From positions 513,001-577,000 of the forward strand of contig NZ_CP087999.1 in assembly GCF_021044625.1 (NCBI RefSeq): 64,000 nucleotides of DNA. The letters are read 5' to 3'. Positions 17,173 through 25,330 of the stretch are shown piece after piece (the stretch's first letter is position 1; each line of letters begins with the position of its first letter). The notes beneath the pieces are model-generated. The model saw only the letters and a list, made by a program, of their open reading frames with translations. It was not told where the DNA came from and did not search any database. Both the position numbers and the translations under genes were made by a program. The DNA comes from Geomonas sp. RF6 (GTDB taxonomy: Bacteria; Desulfobacterota; Desulfuromonadia; Geobacterales; Geobacteraceae).

Positions 17173-18184
17173 TACGCCTCCTTTATAGTGCACGTGCGAG
17201 CCGCGGCCACGGCGACACAATGCAGCCATGACACAACAAGAGGCAGCAGTCGCACCTCTAGACCAGCAGCAGTTGCATTACAACGTGACAGTAGTCGCCA
17301 CTTCCAACTGACAGGACAGTAACAACTTCAACTTCGTTAGATTTTGTTTGAGAAAAGCGCATCATAATGCTGCGCAGTAATGGATACTTATGGGAGGAAG
17401 GACGTGCTTATTGCATATCAAATTCCCCTCCAGACATTTACATAAGAATGCTTGTCATGCCAAAAAAGACTTCATGCAGTACCTGAAATTGTTACTGCCA
17501 GATTCATAAAAAAAGGCGCAACACAGCGTAAAACAAGGGCTTTAAAATACAGCCGGGCACCTTCTTTGTCAAGCTGACTTTTCCTCCGAAAAAAGAAAAA
17601 CGCGGCCAATTTTCAGTCATAGAATTAGCTACATTTAATACAATTCCTGTACTGTCACACCTTTTTTCAGCACACACAGAGTGTTTGCGAATTGTGACAG
17701 TGATGCCTGTGCCAAGGCATCAGGATAGACCAAGACCGAAGCGAGGCCGCGTTTTAAATCAGCATGGAAGGAGAGAGATGCGGCAGAAGCTTCCATGCAG
17801 AGCATGACAGTGCAAAAAATGAGAGATAGCAGCAAATTACATGAAAGGAGAACGGCAGTGAAAGAGAAATGCATTACATTGAAGGAGGTAGGATTCACTC
17901 GATGCGCCCTCGGTCGATGGACCGTCTGCACTTCAGCTGCCGGTGATGGAAGCTTGTAACGGTGAACGCCCATCAAAGAGCAAGTTGCACGCCAAAGGGT
18001 GTAGATGCGGCAGCACCATCTTTTTTTCTGCGACAAAAAAGGGGGACTGCCCTCCGGCAAAAGACGGTACGGCCGGAGATGCCGCGAGCCTCACGGCGCG
18101 AGGGAGAGGAGTGAAGCCGCGCACGGCGCGGCCCCGCGGAGAGAGAGGTGCAACGAAGGGGGAAAATCGAGGTGCAGGCGGAGG
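17173..18184. other. structured intergenic region
   Basis: No gene here convinces me. It contains the likely promoter and long leader of the dockerin operon, three copies of GTGACAGT (17285-17292; 17651-17658 inverted; 17694-17701), a hairpin TGATGCC/GGCATCA (17701-17722), a 9-bp inverted repeat GCATGGAAG/CTTCCATGC (17762-17798), and several GC-rich hairpins between 18040 and 18150, for example CTCCGGC/GCCGGAG. A 33-codon frame from GTG 17858 has a good GGAG site but resembles nothing I know. A non-coding RNA is possible. Confidence 0.5.
17544..17572 (-). promoter_or_regulatory. sigma-70-type promoter for the dockerin/cohesin operon
   Basis: On the minus strand there is a perfect TTGACA, a 17-base spacer and TATTTT. 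It is the best promoter match upstream of 17172 and implies a leader of about 365 bases. Confidence 0.55.
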
Positions 18185-18529
18185 TTATTCCTCCTCCCCC
18201 CCGCCCCCACCCCGGGCCGCCTCCCGTGCTCTGCGCCGGGCTTCCTTCCGGGCGGAGACGGGGCGCGACGGCGCGGTTTCTCCGTTATTTGACTGAACGG
18301 AGACCTCGGCATCCCGTCCTTTAGCGGCATCGTCCACGACAGGTTCCGGCACGGGGGTGGAATCGACCACCACAGGAGCCGCCGCAGGAGGAGAAGCTTT
18401 CGCAGTGGACGATTCACCAGAGTACTCGACGATGATGACATCATCGGTCTCTTCTATGGTTCCCTGTCCTGCGGAAACGACAGAAGCGGAGAGAAGAAGG
18501 ATGGCTAGAAGTGGCAGTAAGAGACGCAT
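18185..18529 (-). CDS. small exported protein, TIEE family (paralog 1)
   Basis: 114 residues. A signal peptide (MRLLLPLLAILLLSASVVSAG) is followed by GTIEETDDVIIVEYSGE, a Pro/Ala/Val linker and a strongly basic tail (KEARRRAREAARGG) ending in acidic residues. The phrase TIEETD..I.VEY.G is shared with the protein at 19062, and both end in an Arg-rich helix, so the two genes are paralogs. I do not recognise the family. A short beta-hairpin plus basic tail could bind an anionic surface polymer or a heme protein, but this is speculation. I chose ATG 18529 because GGGGG precedes it by five bases; an in-frame GTG at 18535 would leave no spacing. It lies downstream of cytochrome unit A. Confidence 0.7.
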   Translation of the reverse strand: MRLLLPLLAILLLSASVVSAGQGTIEETDDVIIVEYSGESSTAKASPPAAAPVVVDSTPVPEPVVDDAAKGRDAEVSVQSNNGETAPSRPVSARKEARRRAREAARGGGGGEEE

Positions 18530-19061
18530 GGGCACCCCCAGTAGGTCGAAATGGCCATACCATTAACATCCTGATGAGGCGAATGCAACAGTGAAAGCAC
18601 GGAGGCGGGTGCGGCAATAGGAGCGGAGAGGGTTTTGTGGGTTTAAGCAGGGAACCTGCAGTGCAGTTTCACAAAGCGCTGGAGGAGACCTCGCGTCCGC
18701 ACCTTTGCGAAGGCTTATCCTAGATGCGGGGGGAGCTTGGGTACATTGCCACAAGCACTGCAGAAGCCCTAACGTTCCCCCCTTTGCGAAGGGGGGGCAG
18801 GGGGGATTTGATCTTCAAGTCTCCTCCAGAACCGCAGCCCGTCTAAATAGTACATCTCGGAACCGCAGTGCTACGGCAGCTAAAGATCAACGACATAGGC
18901 CCCACCTCTTTTTTAGAAATTGCTTGAGACCCACAGCAGTTGCGCGCTTTGCAGGACGGTGCCGGCCAAGGCAAATCCCCCCTGTCCCCCCTTCGCAAAG
19001 GGGGGGACGTAAGAGGGAGCTATTCGGAACTATTCGGATTTACTCGGAGCTACTCGCGGAA
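18530..19061. other. intergenic region holding a CCCCCCTTTGCGAAGG element (copy A)
   Basis: Apart from the repeat element at 18738-19008 I see no gene, promoter or RNA with support. A short degenerate run of GGA[AG]CTA[TC]TC-type repeats (about 19018-19070) enters the end of the 19062 gene. Confidence 0.5.
18738..19008. repeat. dispersed palindromic element, copy A
   Basis: The left arm TGGGTACATTGCCACAAG, then CACTGCAGAAGCCCTAACG, then TTCCCCCCTTTGCGAAGGGG, then GGGGGATTT; the right arm is the inverted AAATCCCCCCTGTCCCCCCT, then TCGCAAAGGGGGG. The interior shares CGCAGTGCT.CGGCAGC-type stretches with copy B at 30409. It looks like a MITE-like or REP-like non-coding unit. Confidence 0.75.
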
Positions 19062-19394
19062 CTACTCGGCGTTTGAACTCGCCTGGGTCCTGCGCCGGGC
19101 GCGCTCCAACCTTTCCTGGCGCCTGGCGGCACGCCGCGCCTCCTCGTCGGATTGTCCCGACACGACCTCGCTGCGCCTCTCCTCGCTCGGCGTCGCTGCG
19201 GAGACGACGCCCGGGGCCGGGGCGAGGGCGCTCGCGGTAAGGTCCCTCCCCTTCAGGATCGGGGCGTTGTCGCTGGCGTCACCGTAGTATTCAACCACAA
19301 TGGCGGTGTCCGTTTCCTCGATGGTGCCGTGCCCCGCATGTGCCACCTGCACGGTGGCCAGAACCAGAAGACATCCTGCGACTGCTTTTCTCAT
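19062..19394 (-). CDS. small exported protein, TIEE family (paralog 2)
   Basis: 110 residues. Signal peptide MRKAVAGCLLVLATVQVAHA, then GHGTIEETDTAIVVEYYGD, a linker with ILKGRDLTASALAPAPG, and a highly basic C-terminal helix (EEARRAARRQERLERARRR). It is clearly related to the protein at 18185. ATG 19394 has GAGGAG upstream. It follows the unit A cytochrome after a strong terminator, so it is probably transcribed on its own. The last codons run into a degenerate repeat. No known family recognised; the basic tail suggests contact with nucleic acid, lipid A or an acidic protein. Function unknown. Confidence 0.75.
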   Translation of the reverse strand: MRKAVAGCLLVLATVQVAHAGHGTIEETDTAIVVEYYGDASDNAPILKGRDLTASALAPAPGVVSAATPSEERRSEVVSGQSDEEARRAARRQERLERARRRTQASSNAE

Positions 19395-19442
19395 TTTGAG
19401 CTCCTCTCCCGCACCCTTATCGACTGCAGCCGAACTTCCTTG

Positions 19443-19472
19443 AAAAAAACCCCGCCTCTTTCGAGGCGGGGC
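19443..19472 (-). terminator. terminator of cytochrome unit A
   Basis: On the minus strand CCCCGCCTC, loop GAAA and GAGGCGGGG are followed by seven T. The same hairpin, nearly base for base, closes units B (50185) and C (58052). Confidence 0.93.
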
Positions 19473-19512
19473 AGGTCCTGCATTTCATACATTCATTGCA
19501 GCATGCTTGTGA

Positions 19513-22359
19513 CTACGGACGCTCCGGCTTCCCAAGGGAGGTGTTCCACTTGCCGGTGGTGCGATCCCAGGCGTTGATGAAGAGCATACCCTCGGAGGTG
19601 TTGGTCATGATGGTGCCGAGGGTGGACTTGGTGCCGTTGTCCAGGGTGTATGCTGCGGTGTCGGCGGTGAACTTGCCGGTGACGTCGACCACGGTGCCGC
19701 TGACGGAGCCGGTGGCGGAGGTTGCAGTCTTGGCGTTGGTCACGACCGAGCTGTTGATCACACCATCGTCAAGGAAGTCGATGCTGTCGTACACCAGGCG
19801 GCGGGTGTAGGAGCGAGCATGAACGTACGCTGCGGGCTCGCGGCTCAGCAGGTTGAGGTTGAATGCTGCGCCTTCCAGCTTCAGTGCTGCCGGTGCGTCG
19901 AGTGCGCCACCGCGGGTCCAGTCGGTCACAGCCTGCATTGCGCCGTTCTTCTTCGGCAGGTTCTCGTCGTAGAAGTACGGGTACGCGTCGGGGTTGTAGG
20001 AGATCTTGTAGTTCTTCAGCAGGAAGTACTTGGCAAGATCAAGGCTGTCGATGAATGCCTCTTTGTTCGGGTCGAGGAAGGCGGCTGCGAAGTTGCTACC
20101 GTCGGCAGCGATTGCCACCGGACCGTTGTGGCTGCCTTCGGAGGTGTGGCAGTTGATGCACACGGTCTTGTATGCGTCGCCGTTTGCGTCTTCGCCGATG
20201 AGGAGGCTGTGCCCTTTGGCTGCGTTGCGGTTGTAGCCCATGTGGCAGGCTACGCAGGGACCGCCCGCGGTGAGCGGGGAGGTAGCGGTGATGCCGTGGT
20301 CATTCACGATGGACATGGTGCCGAGCTTGCGGTGCGTGGAGGTCACGCCGCCGGCGATGCCGTCCGGGGTGGATGCGTTGTCGGCAGTCAGGGACTTGCC
20401 GTAGGTGCTGGTGCCGAATGCTGCGCTTGCCGAGGTGAAGGCGGTGAAGCCGGCTTTGACGTACATGACGCCTGCTGCTGCCATGTAGTGGGAGTTCTGG
20501 AAGCTGCTGTTGTTCATGCTGAGGCCGTTTGCCTGAGCGGTTACCAGTGCGGAACCGGAGAGGCGTGCGGAGTGGCAGGAAACGCAGAGGTTGGAGTCGC
20601 CCACATCCGGGAACTTAGCGGTGATGCGTGCCTTCACGGTCTTGCTGGTGACCTTGTCGACGGTGCTGATGTTGTAGAAGGTCTGGACGCCGACGCTTCT
20701 GCTGTAGCTGGTCTGGTTGGCGAAAACAACCGGGGTGATTGCTGCGGTGCGGCGGATGCCGGTGGTGCTGCCGTTGACTGCGGTCGGGTCGGTGGTGTGG
20801 CACCCTGCGCAGGTCAGCGGGGAGTTGAAGAGGGCGCTGTCCGTGCCGTCAACCCTGTTGGCGTTGCTGAAGTTGGAGCCGAAGAACTGTGCGAAGCCTG
20901 CTGCGGTGTGGCAACGTACGCAGTCGGTGCTCGGGATGTTTTTCTGGAAGTCGCCGGCAACCCCGGAACCTCTCCAGTCGTGCCCTTTTGCGCCAACGGT
21001 CGGAGTCCATGCCAGACCGTTTCTCTTGCCGTGGTCGGACTCGGCCCAAGCGGAGAGGATGTCGCTGTTGGTGGTGAAGGTCTCGACGTTTGCTGCGCCG
21101 ATGCCGTGCGGATCAAGGTTGAAGTGGCAGTTGTTGCAGGCGTTCACGCCCTGACCTTTCGGGCCGACGTAGGCGGCGGAGATGTTCTTGAAGGTCGCGG
21201 TGGAGATGTTGGAGAAGTGGGTTACGCCGTCAAACTGCTTGGAGTAGTTGCCGTTGTGGCAGCCAAGGCAAGCCTTGCCCGCTTCCGGGAGGGTGTTGAC
21301 GTGCATGGTGGTGCCCGGAACGTGGCAGGAAGAGCAGAGCGGGCCGTGGCTGTTGTTGGCGTGGCCGGAAACCTTGTACTCTTCCACCAGTGCATTGTTC
21401 CTGTTGTTGTGGCAGGAAACGCACACGCTGGAGCCGTAGACGCCCGGGGCGTACACGGTGATTGCCGGGGTCTGGACGGTGGAGGATGCAGTTCCGTTGG
21501 AGGCGGTCACTTTCACCACGTAGGAACCTGCAGCGGTGGCCTTGAACTTCGCCTTGTTGCCGGAGTACTGGCGGAAGGTCACGTTCGCGAGGGGGTCGAG
21601 GGTGTAGGTGACGCTGGAGCCGTTTGCGGTGGTCTTGGAGAAGTCGAGGGTAACTTCGGACCCGACGGCGGTTGCCACGGTGCTGGCAAGTACGCGAGCC
21701 TGGACTGCGTCAACCAGTGCGAAGCTGGCAGTCACTTCCTGACCTGTAGCGACAACATCGGCAAACTTAATCTGCCCTGCCAGACCGGTCTTGCTGGCGC
21801 CGGCGATGGTGCTGACAGTGTAGTCCGCGTTGGGAGCAGCGAAAACGCGGATGGTAGAGCCCGGCTTGATGCTGCTAAGCCCGGTGCGGCTGAAGGGGCC
21901 GTAGGGAACGCCGTTAGCCATGCGCTGAACGTAGACGCTGCCGCCCCCTGCAACCGGCTGCTTCACGGAGATGCTGGTGGTCGCAGCGGTGTAGTACACC
22001 ACCATCGTGTGGTTCTTGCCGTTGTTGTTGATGGTGTAGTCGCCGGCTGCGTTACCTTTGTTGACGCCGTCGATGACAACGGAGGACACCACATAAGAGC
22101 CCGGTGTCGGCGCAACGGTGAGGGTCTGGGAAGCAACTGCATTGGAAACGAGGTTGCCGTTAACGTCGTAGACGTCGTCGGCTACCTTGAAGTATGCAGT
22201 CTTGGCAGCTTCCGTCGCTGCCTTTGCGACAGAGGCATTGTCGCTTGTTCTGGTGATTGTCCCTGCCCCGCTGCCGATCTTTGCCGTCACAGTCCATGCA
22301 CTGGCGAAGGTGGGTAGTGAGAGCATGAGGGCGAATGCAAACCCTGCTTTTCTCAACAT
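19513..22359 (-). CDS. secreted 9-heme c-type cytochrome (unit A)
   Basis: 948 residues. The signal peptide (MLRKAGFAFALMLSLPTFASA) leads into a beta-rich N-terminal half with an AWTVTAKIGSGAGTITRTS segment and Ig/PKD-like units. Nine CxxCH sites follow: CVSCH, CSSCH, CLGCH, CNNCH, CVRCH, CAGCH, CVSCH, CVACH and CINCH. The last seven make a module that recurs in the unit B and C proteins, with landmarks HFSNISTA, CVRCHTAAGF and FPDVGDSNLCVSCHSAR. After the hemes is a non-heme C-terminal region with TDWTRGG, REPAAYVHARSYTRRL and YDSIDFLDDG. It should be an extracellular or periplasmic electron carrier. ATG 22359 has AAAGGAGAA upstream; the in-frame start at 22395 does not. It lies 70 bases after the tetraheme gene, forming an operon with it. 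Confidence 0.93.
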   Translation of the reverse strand: MLRKAGFAFALMLSLPTFASAWTVTAKIGSGAGTITRTSDNASVAKAATEAAKTAYFKVADDVYDVNGNLVSNAVASQTLTVAPTPGSYVVSSVVIDGVNKGNAAGDYTINNNGKNHTMVVYYTAATTSISVKQPVAGGGSVYVQRMANGVPYGPFSRTGLSSIKPGSTIRVFAAPNADYTVSTIAGASKTGLAGQIKFADVVATGQEVTASFALVDAVQARVLASTVATAVGSEVTLDFSKTTANGSSVTYTLDPLANVTFRQYSGNKAKFKATAAGSYVVKVTASNGTASSTVQTPAITVYAPGVYGSSVCVSCHNNRNNALVEEYKVSGHANNSHGPLCSSCHVPGTTMHVNTLPEAGKACLGCHNGNYSKQFDGVTHFSNISTATFKNISAAYVGPKGQGVNACNNCHFNLDPHGIGAANVETFTTNSDILSAWAESDHGKRNGLAWTPTVGAKGHDWRGSGVAGDFQKNIPSTDCVRCHTAAGFAQFFGSNFSNANRVDGTDSALFNSPLTCAGCHTTDPTAVNGSTTGIRRTAAITPVVFANQTSYSRSVGVQTFYNISTVDKVTSKTVKARITAKFPDVGDSNLCVSCHSARLSGSALVTAQANGLSMNNSSFQNSHYMAAAGVMYVKAGFTAFTSASAAFGTSTYGKSLTADNASTPDGIAGGVTSTHRKLGTMSIVNDHGITATSPLTAGGPCVACHMGYNRNAAKGHSLLIGEDANGDAYKTVCINCHTSEGSHNGPVAIAADGSNFAAAFLDPNKEAFIDSLDLAKYFLLKNYKISYNPDAYPYFYDENLPKKNGAMQAVTDWTRGGALDAPAALKLEGAAFNLNLLSREPAAYVHARSYTRRLVYDSIDFLDDGVINSSVVTNAKTATSATGSVSGTVVDVTGKFTADTAAYTLDNGTKSTLGTIMTNTSEGMLFINAWDRTTGKWNTSLGKPERP

Positions 22360-22429
22360 GAAGAATTCTCCTTTGTAAAGTTTAAGTCGATTCAAGATCC
22401 GCTACTTTCTCACATCGAGCCGGACCGGC

Positions 22430-23209
22430 TTACTTGATGTGGCAGGAGAGGCAGAGAGCGGAACCGGTGTTGGAAGCGAGGAGCAGGTAGTTCGTTGCGC
22501 CCACTGCATCCTGGTTTTTCTTGTTGTGCACGTCGTGGCAGGTAGCGCAGGTCATGATCGGCTTGCCACCCTGGCTTGCGGAAACCCAGAGACGGTCCGC
22601 GATGGTGAGGTTGCTGCCTGCGTACTTGGCGCTCTTGGTGCGGATCCACTCGTCCTTGCCGTCGGTGTGGGAGCCGAGAGTCGGGTCGCCGGTTGCGGGG
22701 CCTTTGGCAACGCCGCCGTCAGCGTCGTCATAGATGAAGCCGATCGGGTGGTCGTTGGAGAGGTTGCCGTTCTGGCCGACTGCCGGAGTGGAGAAGAGGT
22801 TGTCGTCCTGCTGAAGCTTCTTGCCGCCGTTGAAAGCGTAGTGGGTATCAACAGCAACGGAACCGTCGTGGCAGCTCATGCAGAGCTTGGACGGACCTTC
22901 CATCATGGTGGTCGGGTCGATGTTGGCGTCGATGGTTGCGGAAGCGTACGGGGTGAAGGTCTGGGTGGTCACGGTGTGGGACCAGAGCGGGAGGTAGTCG
23001 TTACCTTCGGTGATAGCGTGGTGCGGGGTGTGGCAGTATGCACACACACGGCCCTGCTGTGCCTCGGGATCGCTGCCACCGAGAGCGCCGTACTGGGTCA
23101 TGTCGTGGATGGAGCCGGGGATACCGGACCTCGGGGCGGTGCCTGCAAAGGCCACGGTCCCAGCAAGTGCAACAATGCTTAATGCGGACAACACGGTTTT
23201 CTTGTTCAT
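22430..23209 (-). CDS. tetraheme c-type cytochrome (unit A)
   Basis: 259 residues. Signal peptide ends VAFAG. Four CxxCH sites: CAYCH 56-60, CMSCH 110-114, CATCH 221-225 and CLSCH 253-257, the last at the very C-terminus. Extra conserved histidines (TPHH 61-64, IHD 34-36, DVH after CATCH) could be distal ligands, giving bis-His hemes. It is one of three close paralogs; about 190 bases around the first two hemes differ from unit B at only about four positions. A GGAG site precedes ATG 23209 and a sigma-54 element lies at 23384. It probably works with the 9-heme protein encoded directly downstream. I do not recognise a named Geobacter cytochrome. Confidence 0.93.
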   Translation of the reverse strand: MNKKTVLSALSIVALAGTVAFAGTAPRSGIPGSIHDMTQYGALGGSDPEAQQGRVCAYCHTPHHAITEGNDYLPLWSHTVTTQTFTPYASATIDANIDPTTMMEGPSKLCMSCHDGSVAVDTHYAFNGGKKLQQDDNLFSTPAVGQNGNLSNDHPIGFIYDDADGGVAKGPATGDPTLGSHTDGKDEWIRTKSAKYAGSNLTIADRLWVSASQGGKPIMTCATCHDVHNKKNQDAVGATNYLLLASNTGSALCLSCHIK

Positions 23210-23265
23210 TACTTACTCTCCTTTTGGGTTGAATGACTACAGCCTGGACTGCTACTGCATACTTA

Positions 23266-23287
23266 GAGCGTCACCTGTTGACGCTAC
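23266..23287 (-). promoter_or_regulatory. hairpin in the leader of unit A
   Basis: AGCGTCA, a five-base loop and TGACGCT form a perfect 7-bp stem in the predicted leader, about 57 bases before the tetraheme start. There is no T-run. Confidence 0.5.
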
Positions 23288-23383
23288 CTCGTCGCTCCTT
23301 TCCGCGTCCCTCCTAAGGTCCGCATCACATGATATTGGTGGTCAGGTTCCACAGAGCGTGTCGCGCTTTACGTTTATCTATAT

Positions 23384-23399
23384 AGCAACGGCAATGCCA
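23384..23399 (-). promoter_or_regulatory. sigma-54 (-24/-12) promoter of cytochrome unit A
   Basis: On the minus strand TGGCAT, five bases and TTGCT. GG and GC are ten bases apart, as required for RpoN. Transcription would start near 23372, giving a leader of about 160 bases. A GTGACAGT motif lies 33 bases farther upstream. Confidence 0.75.
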
Positions 23400-23887
23400 C
23401 ACTCTGGAAAAAGAGAGATTTCAGGAGGCGAGTGACAGTATCAGCAGGTTCAAGTGCGCGTAGTGCAAAGAAAAAAGAAATGTGAGGTGGGAAGCAAATG
23501 GATACTCACGGAAAGAAATGGGAGCTAAAACAAGAACGAGAAGAGAATGCGAGCGGAAGAGTCAGCGGTGATTTTCCGAAGTATGGCTTTGATAGGCGGA
23601 ATAACAGAGCCGATAAGATTACATACAGAATACCGATAGTATTACAAGCAGATTACGGTTTTGTCAGAAAAGAAAAAGAGTAAGAAACGGTGGGTGCGCG
23701 GCTAGTAAAATGGAGACAAAGAGAGTCGCGGCGCTGCATGGGATTGTAGATAAAAAGGAAGGTACAGCTTTGAGAAGTATGGTGTCGATCCGTATGGCGT
23801 CACCGGTGATCGCAGCGTCCCCTCCCTTTCAAGGGGAGGGTCAGGGTGGGGATGGGGTTAGGTCTCGGACATTAAGGAGGCGGGCGC
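23400..23887. other. intergenic region upstream of unit A
   Basis: Between the sigma-54 element and the end of the kinase gene. It holds GTGACAGT at 23432-23439 and a copy of a dispersed repeat (CCCTCCCTTTCAAGGGGAGG, then GTCAGGGTGGGGATGGGGTT) at 23819-23860, the same sequence that closes the tandem array at 42581. Short open frames at 23498-23683 and 23710-23922 lack support. Confidence 0.5.
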
Positions 23888-25330
23888 CTAGGCCGCGCCC
23901 TGCGGTGGGGGCGGGAAAGTGAGTGTGACGGTCGTCCCGAGATCAGGCCCGCTCTCCAGCGAGATACTCCCGTCGTGCAGATCCATGATCGCCTTCGCAA
24001 TCGGAAGCCCCAGGCCGGTGCCGTGCGGGTCCATGTGCCGCGTCCCGTAGATCCGGTAGAAGCGGTCGAAGATCTTCTGCATTTCGCCGAGGGCGATACC
24101 GCACCCCGTATCGCTGAAGGAAATCTCCCCCCCGAGCGGCTCGCGCTGCACGATGGTGATCTCCACCTTTCCTCCCGGCTTGTTGTACGTCACTGCGTTC
24201 GATGTCACCGCAGCGGCGGCCTTGCGCAGAAGTGAGGGATCGACCATGAAGGTCGCATCCCCGTTGCAAACGATCGAAACCTCCTTCTCCTCTGCCAGCG
24301 GCGAATAGTAATCGAGAATCTTCTCCATCTCCTCCCGCACCTGCACGACGCTCCGCGACACGGAGAACTTCCTCATATCGGCATTTGCGAGAAAGAAGAT
24401 ATTGTCCCCAAGGCGGCTGAGGCGGGCGTTCTCCTCCAGGGAAGAGATGATCACCTCCTGCAGTTCCTCGACGGTGCGGGCACGTGAAAGCGCTACCTCC
24501 GCCTCGCCGCGGAGAATGGTAAGGGGGGTGCGCATCTTGTGGGTGAGATTGGTGGCGCTGTTGTACAGGCGGGTGAAGGAATCGTGCAGGCGATCCATCA
24601 TCAGGTTCAGCGCCTCGGCGAGTTGCTGGAGCTCGCGGGGCCAGTTATCGCCGTGCAGGTGCTCTTCGAGACCGGCGACGGTAATCCCCCGCACCATCGT
24701 GGTGATTTCACGGATAGGCCGGGTGCCCCGCCGCGCAATGAGGAGGCTCCCTCCCGCACAGAGCACGAACCCGTGTGCCAGAGCGAGCATGATCTTGCGG
24801 CGGTATTCCACGAGGATCTGCTCCACGTTGCTCACATCGAGCGCCGCCTGGAGGACCCCCTGCTCCCCAACGTTCTTGCCGAGCGGCATCCAGGCCATTG
24901 TGCTGACCAGGAGCCTGCCGTCGCGGGTGCGATGCTTGTGGTCGGGGCTCCTGCCGTCCCGGACCGGGAGGGGGTAGAGGTTGCGGGGGAGGATCTCCTC
25001 CATGCGGGGACTCTCCACCAGGAGGCGGCCGTCCATGTCGAAGAGGCGGACGTAATGCTTCACGTACTCCGCCCCCGAGTGCTCCTTTACCACTTCGTCC
25101 TTAAGTGTCGGGACCTCGCTCCCCAGTTCCACGAGTTCGCGGCGGATGGTGTCCACAAGGTCGTGAAGATAGAGGGAGTTCTGCTGGCGCAGCTGAAAGG
25201 CGAGCCCCTGGTACAAAAGGACCGAAATGAGGGTGAGTATACCGAAGGAGAAGGCGGTATTGAACAGCGTAAGCCACAGGGTCAGGGACCACGGGCGCGG
25301 CTGGTCCTTTTCAGCGCTCTTCAAGGACAT
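23888..25330 (-). CDS. sensor histidine kinase, CusS-like, with altered H-box (unit A)
   Basis: 480 residues. TM1 about 20-42, a periplasmic region of about 130 residues, TM2 near 180-200, a HAMP-like linker, then HisKA and HATPase domains. The H-box reads THKMRTPL with His264; the residue after the histidine is lysine (265), where nearly all HisKA kinases have Glu or Asp. The N-box (TSNAVTYNKPGG), G1 (DTGCGI) and G2 (GTGLGLPI) look usable. In HisKA proteins that acidic residue assists phosphotransfer and is part of the phosphatase motif, so activity may be biased. The gene overlaps the regulator by 20 bases and precedes unit A. A paralog with a normal H-box precedes unit B. The signal is unknown; CusS relatives often sense metals. 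Confidence 0.88.
   Translation of the reverse strand: MSLKSAEKDQPRPWSLTLWLTLFNTAFSFGILTLISVLLYQGLAFQLRQQNSLYLHDLVDTIRRELVELGSEVPTLKDEVVKEHSGAEYVKHYVRLFDMDGRLLVESPRMEEILPRNLYPLPVRDGRSPDHKHRTRDGRLLVSTMAWMPLGKNVGEQGVLQAALDVSNVEQILVEYRRKIMLALAHGFVLCAGGSLLIARRGTRPIREITTMVRGITVAGLEEHLHGDNWPRELQQLAEALNLMMDRLHDSFTRLYNSATNLTHKMRTPLTILRGEAEVALSRARTVEELQEVIISSLEENARLSRLGDNIFFLANADMRKFSVSRSVVQVREEMEKILDYYSPLAEEKEVSIVCNGDATFMVDPSLLRKAAAAVTSNAVTYNKPGGKVEITIVQREPLGGEISFSDTGCGIALGEMQKIFDRFYRIYGTRHMDPHGTGLGLPIAKAIMDLHDGSISLESGPDLGTTVTLTFPPPPQGAA

Noticed and set aside
17635-18060. Minus-strand frame of 141 codons, part of which looks like a signal peptide.
   Set aside because: No ribosome site at any internal start, odd composition, and it overlaps several inverted repeats.
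18563-18754. Short minus-strand frame near the repeat element.
   Set aside because: Lies in and next to a dispersed repeat, with no ribosome site and no protein-like pattern.
23210-23480. Search for a GEMM (cyclic dinucleotide) riboswitch in leaders of the cytochrome units, as known before Geobacter cytochrome genes.
   Set aside because: The conserved GEMM core could not be found here or before unit B (54900-55080).
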